Shown: positions 51,423-59,527, counted from the first letter of the stretch. The stretch is DNA of 64,000 nucleotides from Salinimicrobium sp050750585 (GCF_050750585.1 NZ_JBOJLM010000006.1:195723-259722); one strand, 5' to 3'. The notes: generated by a model not told the origin, from the sequence alone. Numbers and translations: made by a program.

Positions 51423-51454
51423 AAAATGAGGCTTATAATGGGCCTCATTTTTTT
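51423..51454 (+). terminator. Rho-independent terminator after the HtrA gene
   Basis: AAAATGAGGC (51423-51432) pairs with GCCTCATTTT (51442-51451) around a 9-nt loop, followed by a T-run. It lies about 110 bp after the HtrA stop and before the GAPDH promoter. Confidence 0.75.
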
Positions 51455-51465
51455 GTTCAAAATAC

Positions 51466-51496
51466 TTTACGAAAACGTTTGAAATCTATATTTTTG
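51466..51496 (+). promoter_or_regulatory. GAPDH gene promoter
   Basis: TTTA (51466-51469), a 19-nt spacer and TATTTTTG (51489-51496). The ATG at 51528 follows with a leader of about 25 nt. Confidence 0.5.
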
Positions 51497-51527
51497 CCGC
51501 AGTTTAAAAAACAACACCAACAAAGAA

Positions 51528-52976
51528 ATGAACTCTAACGAAGTTTACGAAAAAGAATTAGCCTTTCAGGCAGATCGGCGCAGGGCAGCAGTACAATTCA
51601 TCAAGACAGTGAGTGATTTGTGGTATGACAAGTCTATTGAACTTGTTTTATTCAGAAACCAGTTGATAGATCGCAATGTGAGCGACATTTTAGACCTGCA
51701 CGAGTATGCCGGTGAATTTGTACAAAAGCCAATTTCTATTTTTGATTCGGTTGAGATCGCCGAAGCCATTCAAAGGCTGGATTTCCCACCTGCCAAGCTC
51801 GACATTGGAAAAATGACCTATGAATACCACCTGGAAGACCAGAAATATTCGAATGCAACTGCATTTGTTTCGGCTAAACTAAAAGACGCAAAAAAGGGAG
51901 ACGAACCTACTCCCAAAGATGTTGTACTTTATGGATTTGGACGTATAGGCAGGCTGGTTGCCAGGGAACTCATGACCCGAACTGGCAAAGGCAGCCAACT
52001 TAGGCTTAGAGCCATTGTCACCCGCGGAAAGATCGATGAGACTGTACTTGAAAAAAGGGCCAGTCTTCTCAAAAATGACTCTGTGCACGGAGATTTTTCC
52101 GGAACCGTATCCTACAATTCAGAAAAGAAGTGTCTTATAATTAATGGCACTACTGTACATATGATCTCGGCCAATGAACCCGAAGAGATAGACTATACTG
52201 CTTATGGCATTAAAGATGCCCTGATAATTGATAATACCGGCGCATTTAGAGACCAGGAGGCACTCAGCAGGCATCTCACTTCTAAGGGAGCTTCAAAAGT
52301 ATTGCTCACAGCGCCGGGTAAAGGAATTCCGAATATAGTTCACGGCGTAAATCATAAGGAATACAACCCCGATGAAGTTTCGATCTTCTCAGCGGCCTCC
52401 TGTACCACCAATGCCATTACACCTGTTCTTAAAGCAGTTCAGGATGATTTAGGTGTTGTAAAAGGACACCTTGAAACCATACATGCCTATACAAACGACC
52501 AGAACCTGGTTGACAATATGCACAGGAAGTACAGAAGAGGAAGGGCGGCTGCATTAAATATGGTGATCACTGAAACCGGTGCAGGAAAAGCCGTTTCAAA
52601 GGCCTTACCCGTATTTGAAGGTAAACTTACCTCGAATGCCATACGTGTTCCGGTTCCCAACGGATCACTCGCTATACTCAACCTGGAGGTGGAAACCGAA
52701 ACTTCACCGGAAGAAGTAAATGAGATCCTAAAAAAATATGCTTTAGAAGGAGAAATGGTTGAACAGATCAAATATTCTATAGAAAACGAACTGGTTTCTA
52801 CAGATATAGTGGGATCTGCCCAGCCTTCAATTTACGACAGCAACGCCACCATAGTTTCGGGCGATGGTAAGAATATCGTATTATATGTTTGGTATGACAA
52901 TGAATACGGGTATAGCCACCAGGTAATACGCCTTGCAAAATACATTGCCAAGGTTAGAAGGTTCACCTATTATTAA
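51528..52976 (+). CDS. Glyceraldehyde-3-phosphate dehydrogenase, long form
   Basis: A 482-residue GAPDH, about 150 residues longer than the classic enzyme. Residues ~1-125 are an N-terminal extension without a clear domain. The NAD-binding motif VVLYGFGRIGRLVARELM starts near residue 128, the catalytic cysteine lies in FSAASCTTNAITPVLKAV (about residue 291), and HAYTNDQNLVD, KALPVFEGKLTSNAIRVPVP and WYDNEYGYSHQVIRLA complete the domain. It interconverts glyceraldehyde 3-phosphate and 1,3-bisphosphoglycerate. The long form is common in flavobacteria and may differ in direction or cofactor use (inference). Own promoter and terminator. Confidence 0.95.
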   Translation: MNSNEVYEKELAFQADRRRAAVQFIKTVSDLWYDKSIELVLFRNQLIDRNVSDILDLHEYAGEFVQKPISIFDSVEIAEAIQRLDFPPAKLDIGKMTYEYHLEDQKYSNATAFVSAKLKDAKKGDEPTPKDVVLYGFGRIGRLVARELMTRTGKGSQLRLRAIVTRGKIDETVLEKRASLLKNDSVHGDFSGTVSYNSEKKCLIINGTTVHMISANEPEEIDYTAYGIKDALIIDNTGAFRDQEALSRHLTSKGASKVLLTAPGKGIPNIVHGVNHKEYNPDEVSIFSAASCTTNAITPVLKAVQDDLGVVKGHLETIHAYTNDQNLVDNMHRKYRRGRAAALNMVITETGAGKAVSKALPVFEGKLTSNAIRVPVPNGSLAILNLEVETETSPEEVNEILKKYALEGEMVEQIKYSIENELVSTDIVGSAQPSIYDSNATIVSGDGKNIVLYVWYDNEYGYSHQVIRLAKYIAKVRRFTYY

Positions 52977-53315
52977 TAGGGGTTTAATTAGTGATGGGGA
53001 CCCGTTGCCAATGGCAACGGGTTTTTTATTACACAATGCCACTTAAATATATTGATTTCTAATTTATTATGATGTATAAAGTCTTCTTCGGAAGTTGTGA
53101 TCCTGCTGAATAAAGGCAAGCAGAATACCGAAGAAAATTAACTAAAAATTTGTGGAAAGACAGGAGAGCCAGGCAGTTATTATTCTTTAATTTTGCCACT
53201 TCTTTTTTTCGGCCTGCTTATATACAGGAAGTTAATGAGAAAAAAATTAAACTATCATCAACAATATCATTTTTAGGTGTTCGTTGTGATAATGACCAAA
53301 AAAATAATACCTGCT
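52977..53315. other. 339-bp intergenic region after GAPDH
   Basis: It contains the GAPDH terminator at 53001-53027 and a -7 box TAATTTTG at 53188-53195 on the plus strand that probably serves the next gene. A half-palindrome ATCATTTTTAG is at about 53266-53276. A short overlapping frame (53150-53398) has no coding support. No RNA gene is recognised. Confidence 0.5.
53001..53027 (+). terminator. Rho-independent terminator after the GAPDH gene
   Basis: A 9-bp stem CCCGTTGCC / GGCAACGGG with a 3-nt loop and a following run of six T (53022-53027). A strong intrinsic terminator. Confidence 0.9.
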
Positions 53316-53894
53316 ATGAAAAATATTTTATTCGCTTTTATTCTATTGACCGCTACAGTCACAGTAGCCCAGACTCCCGGAGAAGCTACTATTGCTGAAA
53401 AATTCCAGGAATTGATTACCAGTTCCAACAACTTTAAAGGTTATAAGGTTGTGGATACAGACCAGCTTACAACGCTACAGGAGCTAACCTCCAACAGAAT
53501 TATTGAACTCAAGGAAGAAATAGGTTCTTCTAAAGAAGCTTTGAAATCCCGGGATGCAAAAATTGCCACTCTCGAGGCTGAACTGGAAAATCTTAAAGAG
53601 CAGCTTGCCACTTTAAGCGCTGAAAAAGATGAAATAGCTGTACTGGGAATGTCCCTTAGTAAAGCTACCTACAATACTTTGATGTGGAGCATTGTTGGTG
53701 TTCTTGTATTAGCACTGGCTTTATTTGTAGTGAGATTCAAAAAGAGTCACATTCACACAGCCGAAGCGCGAAAAAATTTAGCCGAAGTAGAAAAAGAGTT
53801 TGATGCCTACCGCGCAAAATCTCTCGAAAAAGAGCAAAGACTGGGAAGACTGCTACAAGATGAAAAGAACAAGCAGCTTAAAGTCGCAAAGTAG
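53316..53894 (+). CDS. Exported coiled-coil membrane protein of unknown function, upstream of trmD
   Basis: A protein of about 192 residues. It has a signal peptide (NILFAFILLTATVTVAQ), a long coiled coil (about residues 55-110; QELTSNRIIELKEEIGSS, AKIATLEAELENLKEQLA), then one membrane helix (TLMWSIVGVLVLALALFVV, about 123-141) and a second charged helical stretch to the end. Homologues next to trmD in flavobacteria are often mislabelled as tRNA methyltransferases. Upstream in-frame starts (53277 and 53292) exist, but the ATG at 53316 begins a clean signal peptide. Function unknown; not an enzyme by any visible motif. Confidence 0.75.
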   Translation: MKNILFAFILLTATVTVAQTPGEATIAEKFQELITSSNNFKGYKVVDTDQLTTLQELTSNRIIELKEEIGSSKEALKSRDAKIATLEAELENLKEQLATLSAEKDEIAVLGMSLSKATYNTLMWSIVGVLVLALALFVVRFKKSHIHTAEARKNLAEVEKEFDAYRAKSLEKEQRLGRLLQDEKNKQLKVAK

Positions 53895-53962
53895 AAACAA
53901 ATATTCCTGAGGGTTTAACTAAATTTACAGGCTGAAAATCCTTCTGCCTAAATTCCCATTCC

Positions 53963-54649
53963 ATGCGATTTGATATTATTACCGTAGTTCCCGAAATTCT
54001 TACCAGCCCTTTTGAAGCCTCTATATTAAAAAGAGCAATTGAAAAAGGTCATGTAGAAATTCACCTGCACAACTTACGTGATTACGTAACCGATAATTAC
54101 AAACAAATAGATGATTATCAATTTGGAGGGGGCGCCGGGATGGTGATGATGATAGAACCTATAGATAAGTGCATAACAGCTTTGAAAGCAGAAAGGGATT
54201 ATGACGAAGTCATTTATATGACGCCCGATGGAGAAACGCTGAAGCAAGGTATAGCCAATGAACTTTCCCTAAAGGAAAATGTCATTATTCTTTGCGGTCA
54301 CTATAAAGGAGTAGATCAACGCGTGCGGGAGCATTTTGTTACCCGGGAGATCTCTATTGGTGACTACGTACTTTCGGGCGGAGAATTAGGGGCCGCTGTG
54401 CTGTGCGATTCCATAATTCGCCTGCTACCTGGAGTTCTGGGCAATGAAACCTCTGCACTTACCGATTCCTTTCAGGACAATTTACTCGCGCCGCCAATTT
54501 ATACCCGCCCAGCAGATTATAATGGCTGGAAAGTACCAGAAATTCTCACTTCTGGCAACACGCCAAAGATTGAAGAATGGCGGGAAGAACAGGCCTACGC
54601 CCGCACTTTGACCCTGCGACCTGACTTATTGAGTGACGACGAAAAATAA
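53963..54649 (+). CDS. trmD: tRNA (guanine(37)-N1)-methyltransferase
   Basis: A 228-residue SPOUT (trefoil-knot) methyltransferase that methylates G37 of tRNAs with a G at position 36, preventing +1 frameshifts. Motifs are VPEILTSPFEASILKRA near the N-terminus, QFGGGAGMVMMIEPI (about 53-67), LCGHYKGVDQRVREHFV (about 113-129) and SIGDYVLSGGELGA (knot region, about 133-146). It is followed by rplS after 115 bp, keeping the usual trmD-rplS linkage. Normal length. Confidence 0.97.
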   Translation: MRFDIITVVPEILTSPFEASILKRAIEKGHVEIHLHNLRDYVTDNYKQIDDYQFGGGAGMVMMIEPIDKCITALKAERDYDEVIYMTPDGETLKQGIANELSLKENVIILCGHYKGVDQRVREHFVTREISIGDYVLSGGELGAAVLCDSIIRLLPGVLGNETSALTDSFQDNLLAPPIYTRPADYNGWKVPEILTSGNTPKIEEWREEQAYARTLTLRPDLLSDDEK

Positions 54650-54683
54650 ATGAGCCATTCGTTTTTAGAATCACAAAATTTAT

Positions 54684-54691
54684 TACTTTTG
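54684..54691 (+). promoter_or_regulatory. -7 box of rplS
   Basis: TACTTTTG matches TAnnTTTG, with a weak TTTT at about 54662 as -33. Transcription would start near 54697, giving rplS a leader of about 68 nt that could allow autoregulation (inference). Confidence 0.5.
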
Positions 54692-54764
54692 CACACGTTC
54701 TGAACCAACCTCTGGCGATACCCGTGAATGTTGCTTTAGACTTTATTTTTAAACCATTAGAAAT

Positions 54765-55115
54765 ATGGAATCCTTAATTAAATTTGTACAAGAGGAGTTT
54801 GTAACAAAAAAAGATTTCCCTGATTTTTCAGCCGGAGATACTATTACTGTTTATTACGAAATTACTGAAGGTCAAAAAACCAGAACTCAGTTCTTCCGTG
54901 GAGTTGTGATCCAAAAGAGAGGATCTGGAGCTTCTCAAACTTTTACTATTCGTAAAATGAGTGGTACTGTTGGTGTTGAACGTATTTTCCCGCTCAACCT
55001 GCCTGCTCTTCAGAAAATCGAGATCAACAAGCGTGGTAAAGTTCGTAGAGCAAGAATCTACTACTTTAGAGAACTTACTGGTAAAAAAGCTCGAATTAAA
55101 GAAAGAAGAAGATAA
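54765..55115 (+). CDS. rplS: 50S ribosomal protein L19
   Basis: A 116-residue ribosomal protein of the large-subunit interface. The family pattern is complete: FSAGDTITVYYEITEG, RTQFFRGVVIQKRGSG, SQTFTIRKMSGTVGVERIFPL, LQKIEINKRGKVRRARIYYFR and the C-terminal basic GKKARIKERR, each given only in part. It follows trmD and has its own promoter box and a strong terminator downstream. Confidence 0.98.
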   Translation: MESLIKFVQEEFVTKKDFPDFSAGDTITVYYEITEGQKTRTQFFRGVVIQKRGSGASQTFTIRKMSGTVGVERIFPLNLPALQKIEINKRGKVRRARIYYFRELTGKKARIKERRR

Positions 55116-55137
55116 TCTTTCAACATATTACTTGAAA

Positions 55138-55162
55138 AAGCCTCATTTATTGAGGCTTTTTT
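55138..55162 (+). terminator. Rho-independent terminator after rplS
   Basis: AAGCCTCA (55138-55145) pairs with TGAGGCTT (55151-55158) around a 5-nt loop, followed by Ts. It lies 22 bp after the rplS stop. Confidence 0.9.
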
Positions 55163-55421
55163 GTTAAATAAATATTTCAGTTATTTTTATAAACAATTAA
55201 GGCTTAGATATTTGCGTATAAATATTTTCTTTCGTAAATTTAATACAGAGATTTAAGTCAAAGAATGTCGCCAGGAATTCTTCTTAAACTCATGTAGAGC
55301 AAAATCTTTACATAAGTTTTTGCCATTTTGAATAACAATATGCCAGACATAGTTGGTTTAATTTGGTAAAAACGTTTTGGATGATTTACACACACTCTTT
55401 TGGGAAATGTAAGTCATCTTG

Positions 55422-55539
55422 ATGAAATAACAACTTGCTTGTGAAATATAGATTTCACTTGAGAAGGTAAAAGTTCAGCAAAGAATTGTTATTTCATTAG
55501 AGCCATTTCATTATGAAAATAGTGAAATGGCTTTTTTTT
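55422..55539 (+). ncRNA. Candidate structured small RNA with intrinsic terminator
   Basis: A 12-bp perfect closing helix pairs ATGAAATAACAA (55422-55433) with TTGTTATTTCAT (55486-55497). It may continue inward as CTTGC against GCAAAG. Inside is a second perfect hairpin GTGAAAT-ATAG-ATTTCAC (55441-55458). Directly downstream is an intrinsic terminator (55501-55539). The rod with interrupted helix resembles 6S-type RNAs; the flavobacterial 6S family is one possible match, but this is not shown. The sequence ATTTCA recurs three times, so alternative pairing (attenuator-like switching) is also possible. Strand is assigned from the T-run. The 5' end is unknown. Confidence 0.5.
55501..55539 (+). 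terminator. Rho-independent terminator of the candidate small RNA
   Basis: AGCCATTTCA (55501-55510) pairs with TGAAATGGCT (55523-55532), loop 12 nt, followed by a run of eight T. It does not follow any ORF, which is the main reason for proposing an RNA gene here. Confidence 0.8.
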
Positions 55540-55645
55540 GCACTTTTTATGCCTTTCCTCCATACTATCTTAACCTTTGCACCTGTGAAATAAGCTTGAA
55601 AAATGCTAAATTGCACACTCTTGATCTAAAATAAAATTTTCCAAT

Positions 55646-57871
55646 ATGTCAAAGACAACCAGAATTATTTATACCAAAACCGATGAGGCTCCAGCCCTCG
55701 CAACATATTCCCTACTCCCCATTGTAGAGGCCTTCACAAAACCGGCCAATGTTGAGCTTGAAACAAGAGACATCTCCCTGGCAGGAAGAATTCTTTCCCA
55801 GTTTCCTGAAAGACTCAAGGAAGACCAAAAAGTTTCTGATGATCTTGCCGAATTAGGTGAGCTTGCCAAACAACCTGAAGCTAATATCATCAAGTTACCA
55901 AACATTAGTGCTTCTATTCCGCAGTTAAAGACTGCTATAAAGGAATTACAGGAGAAAGGCTATGATCTACCTAATTATCCTGATGAACCAGCGACAGATG
56001 AGGAAAAAGAAATTCAGGCAAAATATGATAAGGTAAAAGGTAGTGCAGTTAATCCTGTGTTGCGTGAAGGAAACTCTGATCGGCGTGCCCCAAAGGCCGT
56101 GAAAAACTACGCCAAAAAGCATCCACACTCCATGGGAGATTGGACCAAAGACTCTAAGAGCCATGTGGCTACCATGAGCAAAGATGATTTTAGACACAAT
56201 GAAAAATCTGTCACTCTTGACGAAGCTACCACTGTAAATATTCAGCTTAAAACGGCATCTGGAGATACTACATTTCTCAAGAAAGACCTAAAGCTTAAAA
56301 AAGGGGAAATCATCGACGGAACTTTTATGAGCAAAAATGCGCTCATTAAGTTCCTTGAAGAACAGGTTAAAGATGCTAAAGAGAAAGGAGTGCTGTTCTC
56401 CTTACACATGAAGGCAACTATGATGAAAGTGTCAGATCCTATTATTTTTGGTCATGGCGTAAAGGTTTTCTTTAAAGACATTTTTGAAAAGTACGGTACT
56501 GAACTACAAGAAGCAGGAGCCGATCCTAACAGCGGTCTTGGTGATGTTTTAAGTGCTATCAATAATCTTCCTGAAGAAAAAAGGAACGAAATTAATTCTA
56601 AGATCGAGCAGGATATTAAAGATGGACCAGACCTGGCCATGGTAAATTCCGACAAGGGAATTACTAACCTGCACGTGCCAAGTGATGTGATCATTGATGC
56701 ATCTATGCCGGCAATGATAAGAACTTCAGGAAAAATGTGGAATGCCGAAGGTAACCCTCAGGATACCAAAGCTGTAATCCCCGACAGTAGTTATGCAGGT
56801 CTTTACGAGACTACCATCCAGTTCTGTAAAGAGCATGGCGCCTTTGATCCAACAACGATGGGGACGGTTCCAAACGTTGGGCTAATGGCTCAAAAAGCCG
56901 AAGAATACGGTTCCCACGACAAGACTTTTGAAATGAAGGAAGCCGGGCAGGTACAAATTGTTACAGAAGCCGGAAAAGTTCTCATGGAACACGAGGTTGA
57001 AAAAGGAGACATCTGGAGAGCCTGTCAAACAAAAGATGCACCGGTTCAGGATTGGGTAAAACTTGCAGTAAGCCGCGCCCGTGCTACCGGTTCACCTGCT
57101 GTTTTCTGGTTAGATGAAGATCGTGCACACGACGCAGAGATCATTAAAAAAGTGGAACTCTATCTAAAAGATCAGGATACTGAAGGCCTGGAGATCAAAA
57201 TAATGTCTGTTGAAGACGCTACCCGTTACACCCTTGAGCGTGTAAAGGCCGGAAAAGATACTATTTCGGTAACCGGAAATGTTCTTAGGGATTACCTTAC
57301 AGATCTCTTCCCTATCCTTGAGTTAGGTACAAGTGCCAAAATGTTATCTATCGTTCCTCTTATGAATGGCGGTGGTTTATTTGAAACAGGCGCCGGAGGT
57401 TCAGCTCCAAAGCACGTGCAGCAATTTGTGGAAGAAGGCCACCTGCGCTGGGATTCTTTGGGAGAATTCCTTGCACTGGCTGTTTCCCTCGAGCATTTGG
57501 GTGAAAAATACAATAATAAGAGAGCTTTAGTTCTTGCCAACGCCCTTGATAAGGCTACGGAAGAATTTTTAGAAAAAGATAAATCTCCATCAAGAAAAGT
57601 CAATGAACTTGATAACAGGGGGAGCCACTTTTATTTGGCTCTCTACTGGGCCGAAGCCTTAGCTGAACAGGACGAAGACCAGGAGCTAAAAGCACATTTT
57701 AAAGAGGTGAGCACGAAGCTTCAGGAGAACGAAAAGCAAATTTTACAGGAATTGATTGATGCACAAGGCTCAGCGGTAGATATCGGAGGATATTACAAAC
57801 CCGAAGAGGAGAAAGTAACTTCAGCAATGCGACCAAGTAAAACGCTTAACAGCATTCTGCAGGGAGCGTAA
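55646..57871 (+). CDS. icd: Monomeric NADP-dependent isocitrate dehydrogenase
   Basis: A 741-residue enzyme of the monomeric IDH family that converts isocitrate to 2-oxoglutarate in the TCA cycle with NADP. The long single chain and motifs NSDRRAPKAVKNYAKKHPH, SLHMKATMMKVSDPIIFGHGV and MIRTSGKMWN, then GLYETTIQFCKEHGAFD and SIVPLMNGGGLFETGAGGSAP (each partial), are distinctive and unrelated in length to the dimeric Icd. It is transcribed alone; an 18-bp-arm inverted repeat follows. Confidence 0.97.
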   Translation: MSKTTRIIYTKTDEAPALATYSLLPIVEAFTKPANVELETRDISLAGRILSQFPERLKEDQKVSDDLAELGELAKQPEANIIKLPNISASIPQLKTAIKELQEKGYDLPNYPDEPATDEEKEIQAKYDKVKGSAVNPVLREGNSDRRAPKAVKNYAKKHPHSMGDWTKDSKSHVATMSKDDFRHNEKSVTLDEATTVNIQLKTASGDTTFLKKDLKLKKGEIIDGTFMSKNALIKFLEEQVKDAKEKGVLFSLHMKATMMKVSDPIIFGHGVKVFFKDIFEKYGTELQEAGADPNSGLGDVLSAINNLPEEKRNEINSKIEQDIKDGPDLAMVNSDKGITNLHVPSDVIIDASMPAMIRTSGKMWNAEGNPQDTKAVIPDSSYAGLYETTIQFCKEHGAFDPTTMGTVPNVGLMAQKAEEYGSHDKTFEMKEAGQVQIVTEAGKVLMEHEVEKGDIWRACQTKDAPVQDWVKLAVSRARATGSPAVFWLDEDRAHDAEIIKKVELYLKDQDTEGLEIKIMSVEDATRYTLERVKAGKDTISVTGNVLRDYLTDLFPILELGTSAKMLSIVPLMNGGGLFETGAGGSAPKHVQQFVEEGHLRWDSLGEFLALAVSLEHLGEKYNNKRALVLANALDKATEEFLEKDKSPSRKVNELDNRGSHFYLALYWAEALAEQDEDQELKAHFKEVSTKLQENEKQILQELIDAQGSAVDIGGYYKPEEEKVTSAMRPSKTLNSILQGA

Positions 57872-57893
57872 TCTTCTCTTGTAATTTTGATTA

Positions 57894-58020
57894 GAGGCTG
57901 TCTTAAAAGCTGCTATACATCATTCTGAATATACTTCGTAATCTATTAAATCTGAACTTCAGAAATAATAGAAACTAAACAAATTCAGATTGATCAAAGT
58001 TTAGCTTTTAAGTCAGCCTC
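57894..58020. repeat. 127-bp inverted-repeat element downstream of icd
   Basis: The ends GAGGCTGTCTTAAAAGCT (57894-57911) and AGCTTTTAAGTCAGCCTC (58003-58020) are complementary over nearly their full 18 bp, and inner AATCTGAA / TTCAGATT segments also pair. A T-rich tail (TTTTATTTT) follows the right arm. It could be the icd terminator, a MITE-like element, or a remnant of an insertion-sequence end. No coding capacity. GAGGCTGTC-type ends resemble those of some insertion sequences, which is inference. Confidence 0.6.
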
Positions 58021-58046
58021 TTTTATTTTACAGAAGATCACTTTTA

Positions 58047-58083
58047 GATCAGGTGTCAAAAATGGCATTTTTAAAACCTGATC
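58047..58083. repeat. Dispersed palindrome, copy 13, with extended stem
   Basis: Core AAAAATGGCATTTTT (58058-58072), extended by GATCAGGT on the left and ACCTGATC on the right, giving a 37-nt hairpin. It lies in the icd-oxyR gap, 27 bp after the inverted-repeat element. Confidence 0.75.
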
Positions 58084-58294
58084 TTGTTTGATTGATATGA
58101 AGCACAAGTGCATTCTTCTGTACTTTTCTTCGGAATTCAGGCATGGCGCAATCCAAAACTAATGCTGCTGTAAGTAAAGCCCATGTCTCGGGAAACGAAA
58201 GGATCTAAGTACAAGTTCTAAGCATCAGCAAAAGCTGGAACTACTCTATTTCAGCTGAAATGGATTATAATGTTATTACTATAGAAAAAATAAA

Positions 58295-58302
58295 TACTTT
58301 TG
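58295..58302 (+). promoter_or_regulatory. -7 box of oxyR
   Basis: TACTTTTG matches TAnnTTTG, 23 nt upstream of the ATG at 58326. No clear -33 TTTG is seen; regulated promoters often lack one. Confidence 0.45.
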
Positions 58303-58325
58303 CAGTTACTTTAATATAAGGATCT

Positions 58326-59267
58326 ATGACTATTACCCAGTTACATTACGTTTTAGCCGTTGCCGAGCATCAAAATTTCACGAAAGCTGCACAAAAAGTA
58401 TTTGTAACCCAACCCACCCTCAGTATGCAGATTCAAAAGCTGGAGGATGAACTGGACGTGCTGATTTTTGACCGCAGTAAAAAACCAATTGAGCTTACTG
58501 CTACCGGGAGAAAAATTGTTCAGCAGGCGCGAAATATTGTCAATGAGAGTGATAGAATTAAAGATATTGTAGATCAGCAAAAAGGTTTTGTTGGCGGACT
58601 TTTCAGGTTGGGAGTGATTCCAACGGTTATGCCTACGCTCCTGCCCATGTTCCTAAATAATTTTATCAAGAAATACCCAAAGGTAAAGCTGAAGATCGAA
58701 GAGCTGCATACCGAAGCCATGATTGAAAAACTGGCAGATGGGCATCTTGATGCAGCCATTGCGGCAACACCACTAGGACTACCAAATATTAAAGAACAGG
58801 TACTTTTTTATGAACCTTTTGTAGGATATATACCTCCCGGCCACAGGCTCAACTCTAAAGACAAACTGAAGGTTGAAGATCTTGACCTCGATGACATTTT
58901 GTTGCTAGAAGACGGGCACTGTTTTAAGGATGGGATCCTCAATCTATGCAAAGCGACGCGGCATTCAAATGACGATCATTTTCAGCTGGAGAGTGGCAGC
59001 TTTGAAACCATGATCAAACTTGCAAATGAAGGCCTGGGAATGACGCTTCTGCCCTACCTTCATACCTTAGACTTAAAGGGTGAAGACCAAAAGAATATCA
59101 AAATGTTTGTTGAACCAACTCCCGCGAGAGAAGTTAGCCTTATATACAATAAGAGCGAATTGAAAATGCAGATTATAGAGGCGCTTCGCAGTACAATAGC
59201 CGGAGTGGTAAAAGGGGCAATAACCTTTCAAAATGTTCAGATTATAAGTCCTGTACACAAGAAGTAA
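58326..59267 (+). CDS. oxyR: LysR-family redox regulator OxyR
   Basis: A 313-residue LysR regulator. The N-terminal HTH (TITQLHYVLAVAEHQNFTKAAQ, residues 2-23, written in part, and TQPTLSMQIQKLEDEL) binds DNA, and the C-terminal effector domain holds two cysteines in EDGHCFKDGILNLCKAT. Their spacing (C-x8-C) equals that of the E. coli OxyR redox switch pair, so peroxide sensing by a disulfide is likely. It probably activates catalase, peroxidase or Dps genes outside this window. A strong terminator follows. Confidence 0.92.
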   Translation: MTITQLHYVLAVAEHQNFTKAAQKVFVTQPTLSMQIQKLEDELDVLIFDRSKKPIELTATGRKIVQQARNIVNESDRIKDIVDQQKGFVGGLFRLGVIPTVMPTLLPMFLNNFIKKYPKVKLKIEELHTEAMIEKLADGHLDAAIAATPLGLPNIKEQVLFYEPFVGYIPPGHRLNSKDKLKVEDLDLDDILLLEDGHCFKDGILNLCKATRHSNDDHFQLESGSFETMIKLANEGLGMTLLPYLHTLDLKGEDQKNIKMFVEPTPAREVSLIYNKSELKMQIIEALRSTIAGVVKGAITFQNVQIISPVHKK

Positions 59268-59288
59268 ATACAGATAATGTATAAAAAG

Positions 59289-59328
59289 GAGGCAGCCTGA
59301 AAAAATAATTTCAGGCTGCCTCTTTTAT
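59289..59328. terminator. Strong hairpin terminator after oxyR
   Basis: GAGGCAGCCTGAAA (59289-59302) pairs perfectly with TTTCAGGCTGCCTC (59309-59322) around a 6-nt loop, with Ts after it on the plus strand. It lies 1 nt before the stop of the convergent small gene, so it may serve both directions. Confidence 0.92.
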
Positions 59329-59329
59329 T

Positions 59330-59527
59330 TTAAGGGTTTAAGTAAATAAGACATTGGTTTAATTCGGGATTTTGCCGAATTAGTGAAAAAATATAAAGCT
59401 TCAACTCTTCAATCTCATAAGGTAATAATCGTTGAAGTGCCTTTTTCACCTCTTTGCAGAACAGAGTGACATCAAAACTTACTTTGCTTAGTACCGTCTT
59501 GGTGTACTCAAACATCGCTCTTGCCAT
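59330..59527 (-). CDS. Small conserved-type hypothetical protein
   Basis: A 65-residue protein, helical and rich in charged and hydrophobic residues (FEYTKTVLSKVSFDVTLFC, EEIEELKLYIFSLI without flanks). No signal peptide, membrane helix or known motif. I do not recognise a function. The coding shape and its own terminator and leader make it a likely real gene. A region with inverted TTAACC/GGTTA bases lies just upstream. Confidence 0.7.
   Translation of the reverse strand: MARAMFEYTKTVLSKVSFDVTLFCKEVKKALQRLLPYEIEELKLYIFSLIRQNPELNQCLIYLNP

Larger units (their letters stand above)
55163..55645. other. 483-bp noncoding region between rplS and icd
   Basis: No ORF is supported. It holds a structured RNA candidate (55422-55539, listed separately). 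The left part (55163-55420) is AT-rich with no clear promoter; TTTTG at 55374-55378 and CTTTTG at 55397-55402 (spacer about 18 nt) could make a promoter for the RNA. The right part (55540-55645) is the icd leader, with no strong TAnnTTTG box visible. Confidence 0.5.
57872..58325. other. 454-bp intergenic region between icd and oxyR
   Basis: It contains the 127-bp inverted-repeat element, palindrome copy 13, and about 240 bp without a recognised feature (58084-58294). TACTTTTG (58295-58302) lies about 23 nt before the oxyR ATG and is a likely -7 box. No tRNA or ORF is supported. Confidence 0.5.

Noticed and set aside
53150..53398. 82-residue ORF before the coiled-coil protein
   Set aside because: It overlaps a better frame with a signal peptide and shows no protein-like composition or start signal.
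58084..58294. tRNA or small RNA in the oxyR upstream gap
   Set aside because: No cloverleaf, CCA-compatible ends or intrinsic terminator found by eye.
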